Assembly: GCA_042095835.1 (NCBI GenBank)
Contig: JBELML010000051.1
Span: forward strand, 1-37,106
Origin: DATFKA01 sp042095835
GTDB lineage: Bacteria > Bacteroidota > Bacteroidia > Chitinophagales > Saprospiraceae
Reading direction: 5' to 3'
DNA: 37,106 nucleotides
A program made the translations under genes and the position numbers. This document shows, in pieces, positions 8,313-15,986 of this stretch (position 1 is its first letter; each line of letters starts with the position of its first letter). Below the pieces are notes generated by a model. It was not told the DNA's origin. It worked only from the letters and a program-made list of their open reading frames with translations, and made no database searches.

Positions 8313-11300
8313 ATGGAGTTTTTGACGAGTTTACTACGCGGAAGTTTTGGTGTTGCAGTGCTCATCGGGATATGCTATTTATTAAGTAGCGATAGAAAAG
8401 CGGTCAACTGGCGTACCGTAGGTATTGGTTTGGGCTTGCAATTTATTCTAGGCATCCTCATCTTGAAAGCACCTTTCGTGAAGGAGGTCTTTAGTTTGTT
8501 GGCTTCCTTTTTTGTGGTGGTCTTGGATTTTACAGAAGCAGGTGCCGACTTTGTTTTAGGCAATTGGCCCGACTTTGTAGCCTATGATAATAAAGCCGGT
8601 GAAGGTGTAGTAGAGATTGGCTACGTTTTTGCTTTTAAAGTATTACCTACTATTGTCTTTTTCTCTGCATTATCTTCTTTATTGTATTACCTGGGGATTC
8701 TCCAAGTGATTATTAAAGGATTCGCCTGGGTGATGGTCAAAACTATGGGGCTTACTGGTCCGGAAAGTTTGGCTGCAGCTGCTAATGTTTTTATCGGTCA
8801 AACCGAGGCACCACTTGTGGTAAAGCCCTATCTAGAAAGGATGTCTCGGTCTGAGATCTTGTGTCTGATGACTGGCGGGATGGCGACCATTGCGGGCGGT
8901 GTATTTGCTGCCTATGTTGGTTTTCTGGGAGGAGATGATCCTGTACTCCGTCAAATTTTTGCGACCCATTTATTGACAGCCTCGATTATGTCAGCTCCCG
9001 CGGCTATTATTGCGGCTAAGATACTTTTACCAGAAAGTAAGAAAATTGATTTAGCCAGTCAAAGTTTAGATATCCCAAGGCAGGAGGTCGGTAGTAATAT
9101 GCTAGATGCCATTTCCCGAGGTACCACCGATGGTATTAAATTGGCTGTGAATGTTGGGGCAATGCTCTTGGTATTTACCGCTTTTGTAGCCATGCTCAAT
9201 GCGATTTTCTTTTACGGAATAGGTAGCTGGACAGGCTTAAATGATTATGTGATAGAAAGTACCGATGGCCGATTTTCGGGCTTTAATGTAGAATATATTC
9301 TGGGAATTCTTTTTGCTCCTATAGCTTGGTTATTGGGAGTTTCCTGGGAGGATAGTACTTTGGTAGGACAATTATTGGGATTAAAGACCACCCTCAACGA
9401 ATTTTTTGCCTACGCAGCTCTTGAAGGTATAAAATCTGATATTTCGGAGAAATCAGTCATTATCGCTACTTATGCCTTATGCGGTTTTGCCAACTTCGCC
9501 TCTATCGGTATCCAGATTGGTGGCATAAGCGCCATCGCTCCCGGCCAACGCCGCAACCTCACAGAGTTGGGGGTTAACTCGCTTATCGGCGGTACAGTAG
9601 CCTGTTTCCTGACTGCAATTATTGCTGGCATTATGTATACACCCACTCCACAAATCGAATCTGGCGTTTCTCAAGAACTTTCCGAACTCCGCAAAACACA
9701 AATAGAGCATATCCAGTATGATCTGTCTGTTGACATTCCTGCTGCTAAATCGGAGCCTCTGAAGGGCACAATGGACATCGCTTTCGATTATATCGGCAAA
9801 GGAGATGTCTTATTGGATTTTCGTCAGCCTTCAGAGATGGTGACTAGCCTTTTAATCAATGATCTATTAGGAAAAGCTATAGTAGAAAAAGATCATATTA
9901 TTTTGCCAAAAGATAAACTTAAAAAAGGACCTAACCAGGTGCGACTAACCTTCCAATTAGGAGATTTGTCTTTGAATAGAAATGATGATTTTCTCTACAC
10001 CCTTTTTGTACCTGACCGAGCTAGTACGGCCATCCCTTTTTTTGACCAGCCCAATCTGAAAGCAAGTTATCAACTCGATCTTTCGATTCCTGGAGATTGG
10101 GAGGCGATAGCTAATGGTCCACTTGCCCAAACAGAGGGACTTGCCAATGGTCGCAAGCGATTGACTTTTGCGGAGACTAAAGAGTTTAGTACCTACGTCT
10201 TCGCTTTTACTGCTGGACAATTCAAAAAAGCCACACGTACAATTGACGGCCGTGAAATGAATATGCTTTATCGAGAAAGTGATACCGAAAAAGTAGATAG
10301 AAACCTGGATGATATCTTTGAATTGCACGCGCGTTCAATCGCTTGGATGGAAGACTATACCGGCATTGCTATGCCTTTCCAAAAGTTTGACTTTGCCCTA
10401 GTTCCAGGTTTTCAGTACGGAGGCATGGAGCATATTGGCGCTATTTTCTACCGCGAAAGTAGTTTGATGTTGGATGAGGATCCAACTGAAAATCGATTGC
10501 TAGGTAGAGCAAGTCTCATCGCTCACGAGACCGCTCATATGTGGTTTGGCGACCTAGTCACAATGGATTGGTTTAATGATGTCTGGCTAAAAGAGGTCTT
10601 CGCCAATTTTATGGCTGCCAAGATTGTTAATCCAAGCTTCCCAGATATCAACCACGATTTACGCTTCCTTTTTGCACATGTTCCTTCAGCTTTGGGAGAA
10701 GATCGAACCGAAGGAAGCCATCCAGTACAACAGGACCTGGACAATCTCAAAAATGCAGGCACTTTGTACGGCCGCATCATCTACCAGAAAGCACCGATTG
10801 TTATGAAACAATTGGAAAACCTAGTAGGAGAGGAGGCCTTTCAAGCAGGTCTACAAGAATACCTAAAAAGCTACAGTTTTGATAACGCTACCTGGGACGA
10901 TCTCATCACTATCCTCGATGAAAAGTCGGCTATTGACCTCGCCTCTTGGAGTCAGGTTTGGGTGAAAGAAGCTACTATGCCTCATTACCAAACGCTTTTG
11001 ACCGCAGAAGAGGGAAATCAAGTAGAGATTAGTATTGAGGCAAGCAATTCCTCTCCTTCTGGCAAAAATTGGACACAGCAGACCGAGGTCGCTTTATTCT
11101 ATGCAGATACTATCCAAACGGTAACTGTCCAACTTGATGGCAAGAAGACCGTCTTGGGTACCTTTCCACAGCCTTTGGCTGTACTCTCTAATGCCTCGCC
11201 AATGGCCTATGGTTATTTTGCCCTCGATGAGGCCAGTCAAGCTTTTCTAGTAGATCGAGCGAATACCTTGGAGAGCCCTATTTTACGTGGAGCGGCCTGG

Positions 11301-12152
11301 ATGGCACTAGAAGAAGAAATGCTCAATGGCCAACTAGCACCAGAGGCCTTATTGACAGCAGTTGGCGAAGCTTTGCCGAGTGAATCAGAGCCACTCAATC
11401 GGCAGCGCTTACTTGGTCTGGCTAGAGGTTTGTTTTGGAAGTTTATTCCGGCAGCGCAGCGCGGAACCTATGCCAGTCAATTAGAGCAAAGCCTCTGGGA
11501 TTTATTGAACCAAACCCAAGATGCCTCGGCACGTTCAGCTTATTGGTCCGCTTATGTGGGATTTGCCCTAAGTGAGCAGGCCCAGCAACAATTATTAGAC
11601 CTTTACGAAGGGCGTACCAGCATAACAGGCCTAAACCTTAGCGAACCAAGGAGATATGCTTTAGCAAAAGCACTTGCCCTAAGACTACCTGAGCAATCAA
11701 GTCAAATTCTAGAGGACCTCGCCAATGGTTTAAAGAACTCAGATCGTAAGCGCAGGTTAGCCTTTATCCAGCCAGCGCTTTCTCCTGATAAGGAGGTAAG
11801 AGATGCCTTTTTTGAAAGCCTTAAAGAAGAGGAGAACAGGGCAGTGGAGCCTTGGGTAAGTGAGGCAGTCGGTTTACTAAATCATCCTTTGCGATCAGCA
11901 GAAGCTATTGACTACATCCAGCCCAGTTTGGCGCTACTACCAGAGATACAAAAAACCGGAGATATATTCTTCCCAAGGCAATGGGTTGGAGCGGTCTTGT
12001 CGGGTCACCAAAGCACAGAAGCCGCTGAAATTGTTCGTACTTTTTTAAAGGAGAATCCTGATTTTTCTCCTAGACTCAAGAATAAAGTTTTGATGGCAGC
12101 CGATGATTTATTCCGCGCCGCTGCAATGAATTCCAAAGGTGAACCACAATAA
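8313..12152 (+). CDS. Fusion of a NupC/CNT-family nucleoside transporter and an M1 aminopeptidase
   Basis: Residues 1 to about 445 are a complete concentrative nucleoside transporter: Nucleos_tra2_N, gate and C-terminal regions with about eight membrane segments and the hallmark GQTEAPL at 162-168, part of the nucleoside/cation site. After the last membrane helix (about 425-442, ending IIAGIMYTPTP) and a short linker, an M1 metallopeptidase runs from about 460 to 1279. It has GGMEH at 703-707 in place of the usual GAMEN, HETAH at 738-742 and the third zinc ligand E761 (LKEVFANF) with canonical spacing. Y-containing LYGRIIYQKAP and a long helical C-terminal repeat domain follow. CNT C-termini are extracytoplasmic in characterised members, so the peptidase would face the periplasm. 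The frame is unbroken and the codon use looks uniform. The gene is divergent from uridine kinase. Substrates of both halves are unproven. Confidence 0.93.
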   Translation: MEFLTSLLRGSFGVAVLIGICYLLSSDRKAVNWRTVGIGLGLQFILGILILKAPFVKEVFSLLASFFVVVLDFTEAGADFVLGNWPDFVAYDNKAGEGVVEIGYVFAFKVLPTIVFFSALSSLLYYLGILQVIIKGFAWVMVKTMGLTGPESLAAAANVFIGQTEAPLVVKPYLERMSRSEILCLMTGGMATIAGGVFAAYVGFLGGDDPVLRQIFATHLLTASIMSAPAAIIAAKILLPESKKIDLASQSLDIPRQEVGSNMLDAISRGTTDGIKLAVNVGAMLLVFTAFVAMLNAIFFYGIGSWTGLNDYVIESTDGRFSGFNVEYILGILFAPIAWLLGVSWEDSTLVGQLLGLKTTLNEFFAYAALEGIKSDISEKSVIIATYALCGFANFASIGIQIGGISAIAPGQRRNLTELGVNSLIGGTVACFLTAIIAGIMYTPTPQIESGVSQELSELRKTQIEHIQYDLSVDIPAAKSEPLKGTMDIAFDYIGKGDVLLDFRQPSEMVTSLLINDLLGKAIVEKDHIILPKDKLKKGPNQVRLTFQLGDLSLNRNDDFLYTLFVPDRASTAIPFFDQPNLKASYQLDLSIPGDWEAIANGPLAQTEGLANGRKRLTFAETKEFSTYVFAFTAGQFKKATRTIDGREMNMLYRESDTEKVDRNLDDIFELHARSIAWMEDYTGIAMPFQKFDFALVPGFQYGGMEHIGAIFYRESSLMLDEDPTENRLLGRASLIAHETAHMWFGDLVTMDWFNDVWLKEVFANFMAAKIVNPSFPDINHDLRFLFAHVPSALGEDRTEGSHPVQQDLDNLKNAGTLYGRIIYQKAPIVMKQLENLVGEEAFQAGLQEYLKSYSFDNATWDDLITILDEKSAIDLASWSQVWVKEATMPHYQTLLTAEEGNQVEISIEASNSSPSGKNWTQQTEVALFYADTIQTVTVQLDGKKTVLGTFPQPLAVLSNASPMAYGYFALDEASQAFLVDRANTLESPILRGAAWMALEEEMLNGQLAPEALLTAVGEALPSESEPLNRQRLLGLARGLFWKFIPAAQRGTYASQLEQSLWDLLNQTQDASARSAYWSAYVGFALSEQAQQQLLDLYEGRTSITGLNLSEPRRYALAKALALRLPEQSSQILEDLANGLKNSDRKRRLAFIQPALSPDKEVRDAFFESLKEEENRAVEPWVSEAVGLLNHPLRSAEAIDYIQPSLALLPEIQKTGDIFFPRQWVGAVLSGHQSTEAAEIVRTFLKENPDFSPRLKNKVLMAADDLFRAAAMNSKGEPQ

Positions 12153-12155
12153 GAA

Positions 12156-12201
12156 CATAGGGAACATAGCTGTTTAAGGTGTTTTCTCTATGTTTCCTAT
12201 G
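12156..12201. terminator. Imperfect hairpin between convergent genes
   Basis: CATAGGGAACATAG (12156-12169) pairs with CTATGTTTCCTATG (12188-12201) with one wobble or mismatch and an 18-base loop. It lies 4 bp past the fusion gene stop and before the convergent serine hydrolase stop. The CATAG unit also repeats nearby (ACCTATGTGG), so it may be a small intergenic repeat as well as a terminator. Confidence 0.45.
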
Positions 12202-12284
12202 CACCTATGTGGAAAAAAACAGGAGCTTCAGTAAGGCTCCCTACATCACAATATCAACACTTCACAACTGACACATACCAAATG

Positions 12285-15146
12285 TCACATCTCAAGCTCC
12301 GGCCAAGTATGTTCATAGCTGCCCAAGGCATCGTAGACGACCTGATGGATTCGCGTACGGACACGTTGCTGAAATAATTTTCGGTTATTCTTCTCTGGGA
12401 AGACCCGATTGGACAGGAAGATGTAGACCAGATTATGTTCTGGATCGACCCAGGCGCAGGTTCCCGTAAAGCCGGTATGCCCAAAGGCGGCACTACTTAA
12501 ATCATAGGCACGTCCGCTGCGATTCGATGAGTGTCTTTTGTCAAAAATGAGGCCGCGATGATTGCCATGATCATCATCTGTGAAGAGATCGATAGTAGCA
12601 GGATTGAGGTATTGCTTTCCTCCGTAATTTCCCTCATTCATGAGCATTTGTAAGAGCACAGCGAGGTCTTCTGCATTGGCAAAAAGGCCGGCATGCCCAG
12701 CTACACCACCTAATAAGGCTGCTGCTTCATCATGGACAAAACCATGTACTTGTTGCTGACGCCATTTCTCGTCTTTTTCTGTAGGGACGAGCTGTTTTTT
12801 GGGATAATATTTATGTGGATTAAAGCTGGTGTGTCGCAAACCTAGAGGCTTATAAAAAGAGCGATAAGTCATTTGGTTGAGCTTCATCTGACCTTTTTTT
12901 TCCAAAAGTCTTTGCATCAAGACCAAGTTCATGTCGCTATATTTATATCGGCGCACCTTTTTTATACGCACCTCATTCATCTGCTCCCAAATCGTATCGA
13001 TATAGTTGGACTTGAAATAGAATTGATCTGCCACCTGAATAGTATAATTGCTCTTTCCGCTTGAGCAAAAGAAGCTATCGCAGGCAGTGTTTTCAGGGCC
13101 TCGGTAGAGTAGATAAGGGACTACCGGCAAATGAGGTTGAATACCTGAGCGATGAGTCAGCAAGTCTTTGATTCTGGTATTTTTGAATGGGGCTTTTTTG
13201 AATTCAGGTAAGGCATTTTTTACCCGATCATTTATTCTATAGGTACCTTGCTCATACTGCTGCATGGCTACCAGAGAAGTCGCCGCAATTTTAGTAACCG
13301 AAGCAATATCATAGAGGTCATCTTTTTGAACCCTTTGTTTTTTTCGGTAAGTATGGTGTCCAAATGCTTGAGAATAGATAATCTTCCCATCCTTGGCTAC
13401 AACCACCTGGCATCCTGGGGCAGCCTTCTTTTTAATCGCGGAGTTAGCGATGGCATTGATTCCTACCAGTTTTTCAGGACGGATGCCCGCATCTTTCGCT
13501 TTACCATAGGCCAAACGATTGGAGACTAGGTTTTTGCCGCTTTGTTTAGGCCAATTGGGAAGGCTGGGCTGGGGCGTTCTGCCTCTAATATCTTGGGCAG
13601 CGAAGAGCATTTGAGCAGCTAGTTCCTCCGTATTCTTGGAGTATTCGTAGCACTGCAAAATGGTATAAGTACTATCAAAAACACTCACCTGCTTGAGGTC
13701 TCCAAAGTTGATAATGACTAGCTTGCCTTTGCTATTAGCGACCTTCAGACCAGCAAAAAATGCACTATCCCCCACGGGGTCTGGATAAAGATTATCTAGG
13801 AGAAGTACATTGATAAAGTTGGTGCTGCCATCTGCTATAGGTTGGAGCACACCAGCATCTGTACTTTGCCCTTGCCGGGCTTGAAAATCCGCATAGTGAT
13901 CAAATGTACTTTTGAAATACCTGAAGGAGGCCTCTTCATAATCGATGATCCTAAATTTTTTCTCCAATAGATTGTTAAAAGGTAGTTGGGTGCTAGGGTT
14001 CGATAATAGTGTGATGCCCTTTTGGCTAATTTCATAGTTGAAATAATCCCAATCAGTATCTATGAAATGCTTGTAAAGTTGGTCAATTGGCACCTTTACC
14101 TGCTGGGCACCATTACCAAGAGATTTTTCACTAGGTATAGCGGCCTGTACCTGTTCGAAGGGAGAGGGTTTACTGCTATTGAAGCGATCCATGCCATTGT
14201 GTATCCACCTTTTGGCAGATAGAATTCGGCGAACTTTATGATCAATTTGACGGCTATTGAACCGCTCTTCCTCAATCGCTTTTTTGACCGCATTGATAAA
14301 CTCAAGTGGCTGTTCAGTTGAGATGCATACCACATCTACACCTGATTGTAATTTTTCCAAAGCGGTATTACTTAGCGTAGCATTTGAAAAAAGTAGGCCA
14401 TCAAAGCTCAATCGGTCTTCAAAATAATCAGAAAAGGTCGTTTCATCTGCGGGGAGCATGGAGGATATTTCGAAACCTGAAATCTCTTGCTCGATCAATT
14501 GCTGGATAGGAGACTTGATCATCTGCCACCGACGGGCGGTGTCTGGGATACTAGGGAAGTAATCCAGGAAGTTTTTATTAATGGTCAGGATCTGCTCGTC
14601 AGCATAAGTTGGAAGATAGTCCTCGTGTAGCCCGGTTTGCGCATGAAGAGAAGGGGTAAAAACTAAATTGATTTGTAAGGCTTTGGCCTGCCGAAGCCGC
14701 AATTGATTGAGGTGCTGGAATAAGGAATCGTTATGAGTGGCATTGATTAATTGTAGATTGCTTATATCGCTTACATCACTAAATTGATTGTTTAAAAGTA
14801 CCTCTTCTCGACTAGCAATAAATGGCGCCCAATTTGATTGTTGTATTAAACTATCTACTAAGCTGATATGCTTGATGAGCGCTTGATCCTCAATTAGGAG
14901 ACCACTGAGATGAAGCGGAATGCTCTGCTGCAGTATACTTCTGTTGGTTTGATCGGGAACTTGCCAAATGAAGAGCTGTCCAATTTTTTCCTCCAAACTC
15001 ATATTGCTCAACAAGGAGTCTGCCCACGCCAGATTCGTTTCGGTCAGGTAAGGAACTGCCGATTCATAATCTTGCGCTTGATCCCTTTTACAGGAACTGA
15101 TGATGAGACTACCTAACAATAATAGTCGGAACAGGAGTTTATGCAT
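12285..15146 (-). CDS. Lipoprotein with degenerate GH3 domain and class C beta-lactamase-type serine hydrolase domain
   Basis: A lipoprotein signal peptide ends LIISSC, lipidated at about C19. Residues 40-330 are a GH3 (NagZ-like) barrel opening with LSNMSLEEKIGQLF. About 350-550 resemble the GH3 C-terminal domain. About 570-950 are a beta-lactamase/penicillin-binding-type serine hydrolase with SVTK at 616-619, YSD at 736-738 and HTG at 890-892. GH3 plus serine hydrolase fusions are known in Bacteroidota and are thought to act on the cell wall. Here the GH3 part appears inactive: the nucleophile motif normally written SDA is SNA (N255), and the KHFPGHGDT loop is replaced by LDYFPSIPDT. The serine hydrolase motifs are intact, so that half is probably active in the periplasm (inference). 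A 160-bp repeat lies upstream of its start. Confidence 0.88.
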   Translation of the reverse strand: MHKLLFRLLLLGSLIISSCKRDQAQDYESAVPYLTETNLAWADSLLSNMSLEEKIGQLFIWQVPDQTNRSILQQSIPLHLSGLLIEDQALIKHISLVDSLIQQSNWAPFIASREEVLLNNQFSDVSDISNLQLINATHNDSLFQHLNQLRLRQAKALQINLVFTPSLHAQTGLHEDYLPTYADEQILTINKNFLDYFPSIPDTARRWQMIKSPIQQLIEQEISGFEISSMLPADETTFSDYFEDRLSFDGLLFSNATLSNTALEKLQSGVDVVCISTEQPLEFINAVKKAIEEERFNSRQIDHKVRRILSAKRWIHNGMDRFNSSKPSPFEQVQAAIPSEKSLGNGAQQVKVPIDQLYKHFIDTDWDYFNYEISQKGITLLSNPSTQLPFNNLLEKKFRIIDYEEASFRYFKSTFDHYADFQARQGQSTDAGVLQPIADGSTNFINVLLLDNLYPDPVGDSAFFAGLKVANSKGKLVIINFGDLKQVSVFDSTYTILQCYEYSKNTEELAAQMLFAAQDIRGRTPQPSLPNWPKQSGKNLVSNRLAYGKAKDAGIRPEKLVGINAIANSAIKKKAAPGCQVVVAKDGKIIYSQAFGHHTYRKKQRVQKDDLYDIASVTKIAATSLVAMQQYEQGTYRINDRVKNALPEFKKAPFKNTRIKDLLTHRSGIQPHLPVVPYLLYRGPENTACDSFFCSSGKSNYTIQVADQFYFKSNYIDTIWEQMNEVRIKKVRRYKYSDMNLVLMQRLLEKKGQMKLNQMTYRSFYKPLGLRHTSFNPHKYYPKKQLVPTEKDEKWRQQQVHGFVHDEAAALLGGVAGHAGLFANAEDLAVLLQMLMNEGNYGGKQYLNPATIDLFTDDDHGNHRGLIFDKRHSSNRSGRAYDLSSAAFGHTGFTGTCAWVDPEHNLVYIFLSNRVFPEKNNRKLFQQRVRTRIHQVVYDALGSYEHTWPELEM

Positions 15147-15189
15147 TTGTGATGTTTATACCAAAAAATGGGGTCTTTGGGATCTTTTA

Positions 15190-15349
15190 AGTAACGGACA
15201 AAGAATAAGTCCCGCATTTTGATCGAGAAGATTTTGTGCCAAGGCAAGGCAAAAAACGTAGATGATGCAGGGCATCAGCGAGGCTTTTTAACGCCGTATT
15301 GGTAAAAAAGATTCCATCAAAATCGGTAAGTTGTTTTTTGGCTGTTACT
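15190..15349 (+). repeat. 160-bp palindromic repeat element, copy A
   Basis: The element is bounded by AGTAAC (15190-15195) and GTTACT (15344-15349). Its first 126 bases match copy B (35200-35325, opposite strand) with 17 mismatches and no gaps by hand count; the last 34 match more weakly. The ends are imperfect inverted repeats (AGTAACGGACAAAGAATAA against AGTAACAGCCAAAAAACAA). The centre is a hairpin, TGATGC-AGG-GCATCA (15263-15277), flanked by CGT/GCG and A5/T5 arms. It fills the gap between two co-directional minus-strand genes and overlaps the stop codon of the DUF3267 gene. No coding potential is seen. It looks like a MITE-like or structured-RNA repeat. Confidence 0.85.
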
Positions 15350-15986
15350 AAACGACTTCTTTATAAATGTAAAAGGTGGATTCCTCTACTTTGTCGAACG
15401 AAAAAATGTTCTGTTTTCTAAACTCAAAAAAATAACTCAAGATGGCAAAATCACCTAAACAGTTTAAACTGTGCATATTGATGAGGCCCCACAAAAAGCA
15501 TTTCCAAGTTACACCTACCTCGGGTATCGCCCACAGCGCCAGGCTGGTGACCACTATAAAAGGCGTTAATGCCAAAGGCCACATACCAGCATAGCCAATC
15601 ACAAAACGGTCGGCTACGGCATAAAAATAAAACTGGCTCAAGTTCATGCCATAATTTACCTTCGGGGCCCCCATTAAATAATAAACGATCCCATGCAAGA
15701 ATTCGTGTAAAGGGATGATCAGCGTAGAGCCTGCAATTGCGCCAAGGAACCAAAATAAAAACATAAATCCCAGCGAAATCGTTCCCTCAGAATAATAAGA
15801 TATGCCTTGTATAGAACTTAGAGTCAGGAGGATTAGATTCACAATAACAAAAAGGTGGATGATCGAATTTCTTCTCCTAAAATTGGACTCAATAAAGGGT
15901 ACAATATTATCAAGCTCGATCGCCATCAAGAGCTCAAATTGCTGATTGTTTTCAATATCTTCTACACTCAACTTGTTTCTTCCCAT
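15348..15986 (-). CDS. DUF3267 putative zincin membrane protein
   Basis: The product is a 212-residue membrane protein with about four hydrophobic segments (near 42-60, 72-92, 125-150 and 155-172). HEFLH at 94-98 at the end of a membrane helix, and GDF near 178-180, fit the DUF3267 putative zinc metalloprotease family, whose substrates are unknown. The longer frame begins at a TTG (16043). I chose the ATG at 15986, which overlaps the upstream helicase-like gene by 19 bp and implies translational coupling with it. The TAG stop (15348-15350) overlaps the end of repeat copy A. The active site would lie in or near the inner membrane. The family call is fairly secure and the function unknown. Confidence 0.8.
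   Translation of the reverse strand: MGRNKLSVEDIENNQQFELLMAIELDNIVPFIESNFRRRNSIIHLFVIVNLILLTLSSIQGISYYSEGTISLGFMFLFWFLGAIAGSTLIIPLHEFLHGIVYYLMGAPKVNYGMNLSQFYFYAVADRFVIGYAGMWPLALTPFIVVTSLALWAIPEVGVTWKCFLWGLINMHSLNCLGDFAILSYFFEFRKQNIFSFDKVEESTFYIYKEVV

Noticed and set aside
15190..15349. Target-site duplication of TA flanking the 160-bp element
   Set aside because: TA occurs next to the ends of both copies, but the right-hand TA overlaps the terminal T and the left side has an extra A, so no clean duplication can be claimed.
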